Shown here piece after piece: positions 1 through 8,700 of a DNA stretch of 11,046 bases. The position numbers and the translations under genes are program-made. Source of the stretch: Stephanodiscus triporus (Eukaryota > Bacillariophyta > Thalassiosirophyceae > Thalassiosirales > Thalassiosiraceae). How positions within the stretch are numbered: the stretch's first letter is position 1; each line of letters starts with the position of its first letter. The DNA lies in assembly GCA_036939755.1 (NCBI GenBank), contig JALLAZ010001858.1, forward strand, positions 1-11,046, in the 5' to 3' direction. The notes beneath the pieces were generated by a model. That model saw nothing but the letters and a program-made list of their open reading frames with translations, was not told where the DNA came from and did no database searches.

Positions 1-133
1 AACCATCGCAAGATGTTAGGATGCGTGTTTTTGAAGGGTTGACAAAACATCCGATACGGGCACTGCGGGAGTTGAGTTCGTTGCAAAGGAATTCGAGGTC
101 AGGGAGGTAGACACAAGATGAAATGTCGTACTT
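1..133 (-). pseudogene. Reverse transcriptase fragment (non-LTR type), cut by window edge
   Basis: On the minus strand a reading frame is open from position 133 down to the window edge (44 codons, not starting with ATG). It contains GCFVNPSKTRILTSC preceded by YLPDLEFLCNEL. I recognise this as the stretch after the catalytic motif in diatom retroelement reverse transcriptases (RVT_1-like), where 'LG..(L/V)N..KTRILTS' is typical. An in-frame TAA at 134-136 closes it upstream, and the expected upstream part with the YxDD box is not visible, so this copy is truncated or interrupted. It lies head-to-head with the kinase gene, whose ATG is about 170 bases away. The family call comes from pattern memory; the open frame and its boundary are seen directly. 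Whether the element continues intact to the left cannot be judged. Confidence 0.6.
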
Positions 134-304
134 TTACTGCGCTGCTCATAGGGGACCGTATGCGGTCCCTGACCGACCAACAAGGAGATAATCCCTTCAT
201 ATTTCCACTAAAAATAATTGGTCTTTGTCGAGCAAACCATCATACCTTAACATTTGGCAAGAGCCAGCCGCATAGCACGCCAACAAAAACATGACCATAA
301 AACG
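134..304 (+). promoter_or_regulatory. Upstream region / 5' UTR of the kinase gene
   Basis: Short spacer between the retroelement fragment and the kinase ATG. It contains a perfect 7-base-pair hairpin (GGGACCG, loop TATG, CGGTCCC) at 152-169 and then an A-rich run before the ATG. I see no clear TATA box. The compact size means that any promoter lies here or inside the old retroelement. Confidence 0.4.
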
Positions 305-308
305 ATGA
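291..308 (+). promoter_or_regulatory. Five-codon upstream ORF overlapping the kinase start
   Basis: ATG at 291 opens a frame of five codons (M-T-I-K-R) that ends with TGA at 306-308. That stop overlaps the kinase ATG at 305 as ATGA. If the transcript starts upstream of 291, scanning ribosomes would meet this ORF first and would need leaky scanning or reinitiation to translate the kinase. The transcription start is unknown. Confidence 0.4.
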
Positions 309-2608
309 ATAGGAAGGAAAAACAGGGAGTATTTGTGTCCTTCCTCAAGAGCGATGACGACGACGAAGAAGAATCGCCTCGATTGAATCCCGTCGACCTC
401 CCGAAAGCCCCCGCCAAGTATGCCGACGCCCCCGACGACCATCGCGTCAATGATGACTCGGAAAAGTCGGGCACGGCCCCGTCGACGGCGGCCGTCGATT
501 TCAGCTTCCACAGGAGGCACTCGACCGATTCCCACACTTTGCCTTCCTCCAAGTCTCTGACGATCGAGGAGAAGGAGCGCGCCGCCTCCCCCCACGAAGT
601 CGCCGCGAGAGCGGCGATATTAGTCCATCGAAGATTCGTCGAGAACCTCCCGCCGTCGCTGAGAGAGGACTACGACCACAGAGACGCCGTCGCCCCATTC
701 CAGACCGGGGAGATAATGCTGGGAAAATTGCTAGGGAGCGGCGAGTTCAGTCACGTGTACGAGATCCGCAAATTCCGTCCCATCGACGCCGACCTCGAGT
801 CGTTGGGATTTGGCGCCGAGGAGATCTCCGCTCGCAAACTCATGAAGATGAGGGAGAGATACCGAGACACCAACAGGGCAAGTTACGCCGTGAAGCACCT
901 GCGTCCGACTCTCTTGGAGAAGTACAGCGTGGAGGATTACGCCCAGGCCGCGAGCGACATGGCGCTGGAGGCGATGTTGCTGAATTCGCTCAGCGATCCG
1001 AACATTATCAAGCTGCGGGGGGTGTCGTTCGCGGGACCCGGGGGATATTCGCAGGGTGAGTGCAGCGAAACGGTGGGAGAGATTTTAGTTTCGATGATTT
1101 TACAAATGTCCTCGCGTGGGCACATGCCCGCCCCACATTGGCGCATCATCTCTCAACCTTTTCTCGGAGTTGCGCCGTTCAGTCGTTGGACCATTGAATT
1201 TTCTAATCGCGCCATATGATTGCCTTCCGATTCCATTTCTTTTCGGCCCACCGAAATAAATACTATATCACAGGACCGAAAGGATACTTCCTAATAATAG
1301 ATAGGCTTAACGAAACCCTTGGCGACTTGATTAAACGATGGAAAAGGGAAAATAAAACTTCATCCAACGCCGTCTCGACCATTGTGGAGAACGTCAAAGA
1401 GCTGGTGGGACGGAAGTGGCGCTCCGGCAGTGACGACCTTAACGAACCCATCGGCTCCGGCGACAAGGGCAGCGCCGCTAAATTCATAATCGAAGATCAG
1501 CTCAACGTCGGGCTGCAGGTCTCGTCGGCGCTCATGTACCTTCACGAGAAGGGGATAATGTTCCGGGACCTGAAGCCCGCGAACATTGGCGTCGATGGTG
1601 AGTATGCATTGTGCCGTATGTGCGGGCTATTTGCTGATTCCATTTTTGGCGCATCATCTCGACTGATTGTGTTGCATCCGTCCCTCTTTCGTGATATTGC
1701 CACCGTTTCGTTGCAGTTCGAGGGGACGTGAAATTGTTCGACTTCGGCCTGGCTATCGTCATGCCGCCGCACGGCGATCCTTATGAGGATCGATTCGTCA
1801 TGTCAGGGGCAGGTGAGGCAACGTCGCGGCCGACAAACGGTCAAGTTATGTCCGAGTTAGACTTAAGACCCTATCGTTTTTATTGTTCATTTTTTATCCC
1901 ATCAGGAAGTCCAAGGTACATGGCCCCGGAAGTGCTCGTGGATCCGCCAGAAAAGTACAATTTTAAGGCGGATGTGTATTCCTTCGGGATCGTTCTGTGG
2001 GAAATACTCAGTCTGGAGACGCCGTTTTCACATGTTAGGAGTAAGAGCGAACTGGTGGAATTTGTCGGTGAGCACAATATTCATGCCACTATTTCCCAAA
2101 CATATTTTACATGGATCTGACATTCTCGTGTTCTCTAGTCGATCAAGGAGGCCGACCAACGATAAACGAAGAGTGGAAAGATGCCATCAAGGAGACGCTC
2201 GGTCGGAGCTTCGACGTGAACACTGCCACTCGTCCCACAATGCAACAGTTTTACAATATGCTTCGTCTTGAGCTCATCGAAATTCGAGACGGCGACGCTA
2301 CTAATCTGACTGACACCTACATCAAACGTAAGAGATCTCAGCTGAGCATTCGCGGTATCGACGCTTACAATTATAAGCAACAAGGAAAGAGGCATCAGAA
2401 TTTTCCTCAAATAGCGAAGGGCGCGACAGCGATAATTAGTGCCGTGAAGCCATCGCGATCTCTTTCGAATGGCAACGATCAGGGACTACGAAAAAGCATG
2501 ACTATGCTTCGAAACAAATTCCGCCAATCGGCGGAGACCAACCCAGGGAATAAAAGGAATGAAAGAGGTAATGAAAATGATGGGGTTGGGAAAGAATGTG
2601 AAAAATAA
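305..2608 (+). CDS. Protein kinase (Ser/Thr, TKL-like), five exons, 600 aa
   Basis: Exons by frame and splice consensus: 305-1055, 1274-1597, 1717-1812, 1906-2067, 2139-2608. All four introns are phase 1 with GTGAG donors and AG acceptors, and the joined frame is exactly 601 codons with stop TAA. An acidic N-terminal tail (KSDDDDEEESPR) precedes the kinase domain: Gly loop GSGEFSHV (144-151), Lys197 in YAVK, probable alphaC Glu222, catalytic loop FRDLKPANI (347-355, Phe replacing the usual His), DFG 367-369, APE 397-399, and DVYSFGIVLWEI from 413. Insertions lie between the Gly loop and Lys197 and between the hinge and alphaE. All catalytic residues are present, so activity is expected. After the domain comes a basic tail beginning IKRKRS. 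The substrate is unknown. The style matches a large diatom kinase family; no receptor or membrane segment is visible. ATG 305 was chosen because the frame upstream of it has no ATG. Confidence 0.88.
1056..1273 (+). other. Kinase intron 1
   Basis: 218 bases, GTGAGT...CACAG, phase 1. Splicing joins ...GGYSQ to GPKGYFLIIDRL, restoring the beta4-hinge region expected of kinases; reading through would stop. It carries a 15-base word also present in intron 2. Confidence 0.85.
1598..1716 (+). other. Kinase intron 2
   Basis: 119 bases, GTGAGT...TTGCAG, phase 1. It lies between the catalytic loop (KPANIGVD) and VRGDVKLFDFG, so removal is needed to join the catalytic loop to the DFG motif. Confidence 0.9.
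1813..1905 (+). other. Kinase intron 3
   Basis: 93 bases, GTGAGG...ATCAG, phase 1. It has no in-frame stop and is a multiple of three, so retention would insert 31 residues in the activation segment. Removal gives MSGAGSPRYMAPEV, the expected activation segment. Confidence 0.85.
2068..2138 (+). other. Kinase intron 4
   Basis: 71 bases, GTGAGC...CTCTAG, phase 1. Removal joins VEFV to VDQGGRPTINEEW, the expected C-lobe sequence. Retention reaches an in-frame stop. Confidence 0.85.
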
Positions 2609-3213
2609 TCATGCTGATTTATTGGAGAGAACGACGTCGTTTTGGCGGTGTATGGGAAGGGTATCATTGAATTCATAATTCTGTCGAAAAATACGTATTT
2701 GGGATTGGAAAGAAGGATAAAAGTGTGTCGTATGCATCTTTTGTAGCATGACATGAGCACCAGGGATGTTATAGAGGGTATATCTTTGCATTCATAGGTC
2801 CAAAGTTACACTACATATTCACGTTGTGCAAGCTTCGAAAGTAAACAGCATTTTCTATCACCGCATATTGACAACATCTACCTAATTCCTCCTCTCCCAC
2901 AACAACAACATTACCTCGGACATGCCGGAGATATGCATATTTTATTCAACAGTCTAGGTGCAGTGTGTAATCATGGATAAAACAGCTAATACCTCTCTGG
3001 TTCATCGCATGCTGGAACTACACACATACAGTAGTTAATGCATATTTTCAATGTGAGTTTCTAATAAGTATTAAGCACCTTCTGCCCATAAATCAAGCCA
3101 CTCTCACACAATTCAGCCCCTCGAAAAATAATCGAAGAAGATGACGATGCAGGAGACGCCGCGGAGGAAAAATACCAGATCGAACACATCGTTGTAAAGT
3201 AGTTGTTTTGTTT
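2609..3213. other. AT-rich spacer between convergent kinase and FNR genes
   Basis: This 605-base stretch holds the 3' ends of the kinase (plus strand) and FNR (minus strand). No ORF of convincing quality covers it. Visible details are a perfect 12-base palindrome AACGACGTCGTT at 2630-2641 and a GC-richer patch at about 3135-3202, open on the plus strand with an acidic tail (EEDDDAGDAAEEKYQIEHIV, then VK and stop TAG). The patch could be a terminal exon or chance. No RNA gene or repeat was recognised. Confidence 0.6.
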
Positions 3214-4975
3214 TTAATAAACCTCGACGTGCCACTGTTTCTTCTCCTTGAGTCCCTTGATCCACTCTTCGTAATCGATCCCCTTGGATTTGCAGACGCC
3301 CGCTAGCATATCCTGGATGCCGGGCATCATCCCCTTAAGTCCGCAGAAGTACATGTGGGCGCCACCCTCCAGCTTGGCGAAAATCTCGTCGGCGTACTCC
3401 TCGACCTTGTCTTGGATGTACATCTTCCCGCCGGACTTGTTCTCCTGCTCACGGCTGAGGGCGTAGTCGAGGCGGAAGTTCTTCGGGAAGCGGGACTTGG
3501 CGTCCTGGAACTCGTCGTCGTAGAGGAGGGCGTCGCTGTTGGCAACCCCGAGGAAGAGCCACGCCTCGCCCTTGTAGGCGTTGGCCGCGGGGGTGTCCTC
3601 GAAGAACAGGCGGCGGACGAATCCCCGGAAGGGGGCGATGCCGGTCCCGGTGGCGACCATGATGTAATCCGTGTTGGGATCCTGCTCCGGCATGAGCATG
3701 ACCTTTCCGGCGGGGCCGGTCATGGCGATCTCGGTCCCGGGGGTGGAGTCGCAGAGGAAGTTGGAGCATACGCCCTTCTTGGCCGGATCGTCGGCCTTGA
3801 GCTCCGGACACCAGTATGTGGCGCGACGGACGCAGAGGCTGCCGGTGGCGCCGGTCATGTCGTCTCCATAGCGGGACGACGCGATGGAGTAGAGGCGCAC
3901 GGCGTGGGGCTTGCCGTCCTTCTCGCGGACGCCGGGGGGGATGACTCCCCAGGACTGTCCCTCGATGTAAGGGAAGTCGCCCTTGTGGTCGATGATGATG
4001 TGGCAGGTCTCGCCGGTGGCCTTGGGCCCGACGATGCGCTTGGTGGACACGACCTTGCCGGTGAAGGGGGCCTTGTTCTTCCAGGTGTTGACCTTGACGT
4101 TTGAGTGGTCGTAGTACGGGATGTACTCGAGGAAATCCTGCTTCAGGTTCAGGGAGGTCCTACAATCGGGGAGGAGAGGAAAGAGTTGAGGAGGATGCCA
4201 CAGAATGATAGAGAGATAAAAATCTATGGACGTTCCGAGCCCCCCCCGATTCATGATTCGTTCTCGACAACGACCCTTCCTTCCTTCATCATCGTCCATA
4301 CGATAGAATTTAACACATGACACATCGTCGGCGAAACGAGGCGGAGGCGATCATGCTGCATCTGCGCACGAATGGCGAAGAGCGAGCCCTCCATTAGCTG
4401 CGCCAATTCGGGCCCGGTGTCGAAGACAGCAGCTCTCCGTCGCCCGCTCGCGACGGAGGAAGAGGGGGTCGGGACCGTTGGGGAGCTGACACCTCGTCAG
4501 GCGAAGCGAGTCAGCTCGGCTCGAATCGACTTCGCTCGTCGCACAACTCTAACGGCCGATCCAAACTCCCCCGTCCTCCGCGCCTCATGGGTAGAGGGAG
4601 CAGGGAGGTCAGGTCGGTCTCTCGGTCCCTCCCCCCAAGGCCCATCCCACTCCCCGTCTCTCTCGGATTTGGACTCGCACCCCCGGGTGGTGGCGGCCAT
4701 TCCCACCCCGTTGGCACGTTCGTCACCGCGCAAACGACGCCTCCAGGTCGACCCCTCCCACTCGATGGACGAGTCGGGATCGCTCCCGGAGGGAGGCGTC
4801 GCCCCGCCTGCCCTTCCCGTCGAGCTCGTTCCCTCCCCGCGCCCCGCCTCTATGCGAAATAAACGACAAATAACATCGCCGCCCGCGCTTTTACTCACCC
4901 GAGCTTGGGGGAGGATTGGGACACGAACGCCGAGGCGCCGGCGAATGTGGCGGATAAGAAGACGGCGACCTTCAT
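3214..4975 (-). CDS. petH: Plastid ferredoxin-NADP(+) reductase, two exons, 340 aa
   Basis: Transfers electrons from photosystem I-reduced ferredoxin to NADP+ through FAD, in the plastid stroma. Exon 1 (4975-4899) encodes 25 codons plus two bases; exon 2 (4159-3214) completes Gly26 and runs to TAA. The donor is GTGAGT, and the acceptor TTGTAG follows a long pyrimidine tract. The product begins [18 protein letters not shown], a signal peptide ending in the ASAF-type site of heterokont plastid proteins, followed by a short transit peptide. The FAD domain has RLYSIASS (114-121) and CSNFLC (157-162). The NADP domain has GTGIAPFRG (197-205), LDYALSREQ (256-264) and [12 protein letters not shown] (296-307). 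The protein ends in VEVY with the C-terminal Tyr340 that stacks on FAD. The length suits a plant-type FNR with a presequence, and no key residue is missing. Taken as a single exon, the frame would begin with a false N-terminus read from the intron. Confidence 0.95.
4160..4898 (-). other. FNR intron, 739 bases
   Basis: GTGAGT donor at 4898-4893 and TTGTAG acceptor ending at 4160 on the minus strand, phase 2. It is GC-rich in much of its length and several times longer than the kinase introns here. It separates the targeting presequence from the enzyme. On its plus strand are long but non-credible open frames of Arg/Pro/Ser-rich composition. I see no transposon ends or RNA gene inside it. Confidence 0.85.
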
Positions 4976-5068
4976 CGTTATTATTATTGTTATTTGTTAT
5001 CGGGGTTGTGAACTTTGCGCCTGCGTCCTTGTGTGAGGAGGGAAAAGAGGGGCGTGTAATCCAAGAAC

Positions 5069-5311
5069 ACGTCAAGGACGGAACAACCACAAGAAGTATG
5101 GTAGTATGGTAGAGACGACTTTCTCTTCGCCCGCCCCCTCACTCGCCCCTCGCCCGTGAGGAGATGACGATGACGGATGCGTGTGAAGTGAAGTAGTGAA
5201 GAAAAGGATGCGGGCCGGATCCACCCCTGCAAGTGACGTCAGGGAAGAAGTAGGGGTCTGTACGTCACTCACAAGGTCATGTGGCGGATCTGCTTTGTGA
5301 AGGACACGTCA
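5069..5311 (-). promoter_or_regulatory. Cluster of four TGACGT (CRE/bZIP-type) sites upstream of FNR
   Basis: TGACGT on the minus strand at 5069-5074, 5234-5241 (full palindrome TGACGTCA), 5262-5267 and 5306-5311, which is 94 to 336 bases upstream of the ATG. Such cores bind bZIP factors. In diatoms, CRE-like elements with this core are known from CO2/cAMP- and light-responsive promoters such as that of a plastid carbonic anhydrase. Their function here is inferred. Confidence 0.5.
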
Positions 5312-5314
5312 GGT

Positions 5315-5338
5315 TGCGCGCGAGCCGGCCGGCGCGCA
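5315..5338. repeat. GC-rich inverted repeat beside the transposon end
   Basis: Arms TGCGCGC (5315-5321) and GCGCGCA (5332-5338) are perfect, and the spacer contains part of a second palindrome, CCGGCCGG (5325-5332). It ends ten bases before the left terminal repeat. It could be a structural element or a target-site feature. Confidence 0.5.
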
Positions 5339-5347
5339 CTCAAATTC

Positions 5348-5369
5348 GAATATCGTTCGGACGGGCATT
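5348..5369 (+). repeat. Left terminal inverted repeat (22 bases)
   Basis: Contains GTTCGGACGGGCATT preceded by GAATATC. The reverse complement of 10312-10333 matches at 21 of 22 positions; the difference is C versus T at the seventh base. Confidence 0.75.
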
Positions 5370-5716
5370 TCGGCAATTTCACTAGATAAACTCTTTTTTT
5401 TGGCTTAGATTTGTTATTACTCCCGTTCTAGATGAGATATTGAAGTGGTTCTTTTTGCAAAAGGTGTTCCATTGAATTATCTCCCTGGCGGTATGTGGAA
5501 GTCCGTCTCACTCCAACTATTTCCCCAGTTATGCCATTTTGAAATAGACCTTATTTTGCAATACTTTAACTATTGTTTGGGGGGGGTATTCCGACGTCAA
5601 ATTCAGTACAGTACATGTTCCCTCCGACACAATTTTGAGCGAGTTTTATCATAATCCCACCGCGGAATACCCTCAATTCTTCGACGAATATCATCCCTTT
5701 GCCGTCGTCCATCGCG
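5370..5716 (+). other. Transposon 5' flank and transposase leader
   Basis: AT-rich, without a credible gene. It contains TTTAACTATTGT at 5565-5576 (inverted partner at 9769-9780), a run of eight G at 5579-5586 and, directly before the transposase ATG, ATCGCG. The transposase promoter is presumably here, but no TATA box is certain. Confidence 0.5.
5565..5576 (+). repeat. Inner inverted repeat, left copy, containing TTAA
   Basis: TTTAACTATTGT, an exact reverse complement of 9769-9780. TTAA is the obligatory piggyBac target, so this pair is an alternative candidate for element ends. Confidence 0.45.
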
Positions 5717-8700
5717 ATGGCAAACACACGCAAGAACGCCTATTCTGCCACTGATTTGGTGGTGGCGTCCCTACGTAAGCGCTCGCATTCAAAACATCGG
5801 GCTGATACAGAAAAAGCAGCACGGGCTGCCACAGCAACATCAGCGGCAACCAATGCATCGACAGCCGTAGTAAAACCGTCAATTTCATCCTCTGACACAC
5901 ACCCAGCAGCAGCAGCGACAACTCTGCGTATCAGCGGGAATGCGGCTGAGGGGGAGCTGCAGTCAGGGAAGGGGGGGAAGCGTTCGACACCTCCGCGTAC
6001 TAGGGGGGATGGGACTGAGGGGGAGCTGCAGTCAGGGAAAGGGGGGAAGCGTTCGACACCTCCGCGTACCAGGGGGAAGAATGCGGCTGAGGGGGAGCTG
6101 CAGTCAGGGAAGGGGGGGAAGCGTTCGACACATAGGCGTACTAGGGGGAAGAATGCGGATGAGGAAGACCTGCAGTCAGGGAAGGGGACGACTTGTTGGA
6201 AACCGCCCAAGACGCGTTGGAAACCTCCCGAAGGAAAGCCCGCTCCATGTGGAATACCTCTATTTGATGCAACATTTGCAGAGTTCTGTTCCCCCGTGGT
6301 TGGCACAGCTGATAGTGTCCATACAGCTGATGCCGGTCTTCGCGACACGGGGATTATCACAGCTGATTGTCTGCGTCCGTCACCCACACATCCCACAGCC
6401 AACCCCTCAAAGGCATCAAAGTCACCCAAAACAAGGCAAACTTCGGCGGCAAAAAAGTCAAACACACCTACTACTAACACTCCGTCAAAAATAAGGTATT
6501 GTGTGTGGCGTCACTGTTACTATCCACATGTCCGTGCCCTGATTGTGGAGTGCGATGCCCCCGGTTGCAACAACACTATGCATCATCAGTGTGTTGAACA
6601 GTTTGAGTCTGATATTAACTACGACTCGGATGATGGGAAGGAGGCAGGGAAGCAATTTTGTCCATTGCATCATCCAATGAAAGAAAAATTGGACGTGGAC
6701 GACGATGAATCATTGGATGGATCGGACTCGGACAATTTGGACAATTCAGTGCTGAAGATCCCTGCAAAGCAGCCTCGCGCACTCCAACCTGCATTTAATG
6801 CAGTAGTTCCAACCTTGCCACCATTACTACCATTACCACCATCAGCGGGGAGTCTAGAATGTGACTGGCGGTTGTGCCCAACTGGATGTATTCTTCCCGC
6901 ACTACCGCCACAGACTTGTCAGCGTGATGGGTGCAATGTACTGGTCCATCACCTTTGCCAAAACAAATGGCATGAATCAATCATGTATGAGCCAGACAGC
7001 ATATCTAGATTATGTCGTATTCACGATACGCATTACTTCACTACCCATGAACTACCCGCCATTGATGCTCAGAACATTGATTTAGGAGGATTCGGTTCGG
7101 AAGACAAGAGTGATGACGAGCAGCCACAGGCCAGAATTGATAGCACTCCGGTTGGCGTGAAGAACAAAGAGAATGAAGATGATAATGACGATGAGGACAG
7201 CTGTGACAATGACAGTGACAACTATGATAGTGCAGATGACGGGATTGAGGCTGATGTACTGAACGAAGGCGTGGAACTTGGCGATCGGGACGACGAGTAC
7301 ATAGATGACACGGACGGAGTTGACTTTGTAGCAACTACCATTCTTGGTGCCCCACTTGGATGGTACCCTCCCAGTCCACCCGAAGATTTCAGATATGTTC
7401 CAGTAAACGATGCACCAGCTGAAAAGGATGTGGACAACCCAGGCGGCTGGAATTTGTACTCGTTTGCAGCAAAGTACAACAACAACTCCAGAACAAAGAA
7501 GAAGCAGTACTTGGGCCATTTCACACCTTGTGGTGCGCGCGTTGTTCCAGAGAATAATCTTGGAGTTCGAATGATCGGAAATTGGAAGTTTTATTACCAG
7601 GGGTGGACAGCGGATGACTTTGATAAAAGGACGTACGTTAGGGGCGATGCGGAATATGGTAACATCAAGCCGGCATCCAGGAAGGGTAGTCTTGATGCTG
7701 ATATATTGCGCAGGCATGGTTTGAATGATAATCGGATGATTGGTAACGATGCTCTGTTCTTCTATCAGTTACTGTTTCCAATCAGCGATCCCAAGTGTTC
7801 AGGTGTTGATGGCGATAACCGAATGCCATACTTCACCTACGTTGCGATTTGCACCAATGTATATGCAGCGGCAACCGGTGCTGGATCTGGTATTGGTCGT
7901 CATTGGAAAAATGTTTCTGCTGAGGAGCTGGTTCACTGGACTGCCTGCCCGATTCGTAATGGTGCACTTGATGCAAAGCCAGCTACGCTGCTGTCACGTT
8001 GGGATAAGGATGATCGACGCTTCGAGCAAATTATCTACGATGCCATCTCAGAGAGTCGTTGGAAGCAGATCAAACGTTTCTTCAAAATTAACAACAATGT
8101 GCATCAAGGCAAAAAGGGAGAGGACAATTACGACCCGTGTTACAAGTACGACTTCATCTTCAAAGTGGTAATCCATAATATGAATTATTTAACGAAACAT
8201 GCCGACCAAGACGGTACAGTGGATGAATCCACTTGGGGATTTGGTGGATATAGCGGCGATTGTGGTTGGCGGCTAAAGAACAAGCCTGCTTCGCGAGGTG
8301 GTCAGACTGTAATCCTGTTTGATATCAATCATCGCTACCCTCGAGCATATGTGCACCGACACAAACTGCATGCCCGCACACCTCCCTTCACTGCTACTGG
8401 TCAGTCTGAGGTATTCATGTTAGTCAATATTGTGGATCAGCTAATCATAGGACAAACAACGCACGATAACACGCCCACTGTCTCAATTCCTAACCCAACG
8501 GGTTTGGTAGGAAGTTGCTATTCATTCACCATGAAGCCCGTGTACCAACACCCTCCACACCTGACTGCAGACAACTTCTTTTCTAGTGAGCCGTTGATTG
8601 ACTGGTTGGGTGGAAAGGGTTATGGTATGACTGCGACTTGTGCGCGAAATAGAATCCCCAGTAATATCAAGCCGTACACACATTTTGAACAGGTGGATAC

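Larger units (their letters stand above)
4976..5347 (-). promoter_or_regulatory. FNR promoter and 5' leader; also left flank of the transposon
   Basis: 372 bases between the FNR ATG and the transposon end. Next to the ATG is an (AAT)-rich leader, read as ACAATAATAATAACG before ATG on the minus strand. Farther up are four TGACGT cores. A GC hairpin (TGCGCGC/GCGCGCA, 5315-5338) lies just before the transposon. No protein gene is supported here. Confidence 0.55.

Noticed and set aside
2630..2641. Perfect 12-base palindrome AACGACGTCGTT after the kinase stop
   Set aside because: Noted as a detail only; a single short palindrome without a loop does not support a terminator or binding site by itself.
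3355..4104. Plus-strand 249-codon frame across FNR
   Set aside because: Gly/Val/Glu-rich shadow of a GC-biased coding exon; FNR on the minus strand is certain.
4372..5112. Plus-strand 246-codon open frame ending in a signal-like [18 protein letters not shown]
   Set aside because: It lies antisense to the FNR intron and first exon. It is Arg/Pro/Ser-rich from GC-rich DNA, and the hydrophobic run is the complement of the AAT-rich leader. The FNR splice model explains the region.
5432..5444. GAGATATTGAA shared by the left and right transposon flanks in direct orientation (also near 9959-9969)
   Set aside because: Eleven bases in AT-rich DNA with no extension; not distinguishable from chance.
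5940..6494. Plus-strand 184-codon frame overlapping the transposase start
   Set aside because: It arises from the in-frame tandem repeats read in another frame; there is no domain outside the repeat echoes.
7082..7717. Minus-strand 211-codon frame inside the transposase
   Set aside because: Antisense shadow of the acidic linker (Asp codons reversed give Ile/Val/His), with no recognisable domain.
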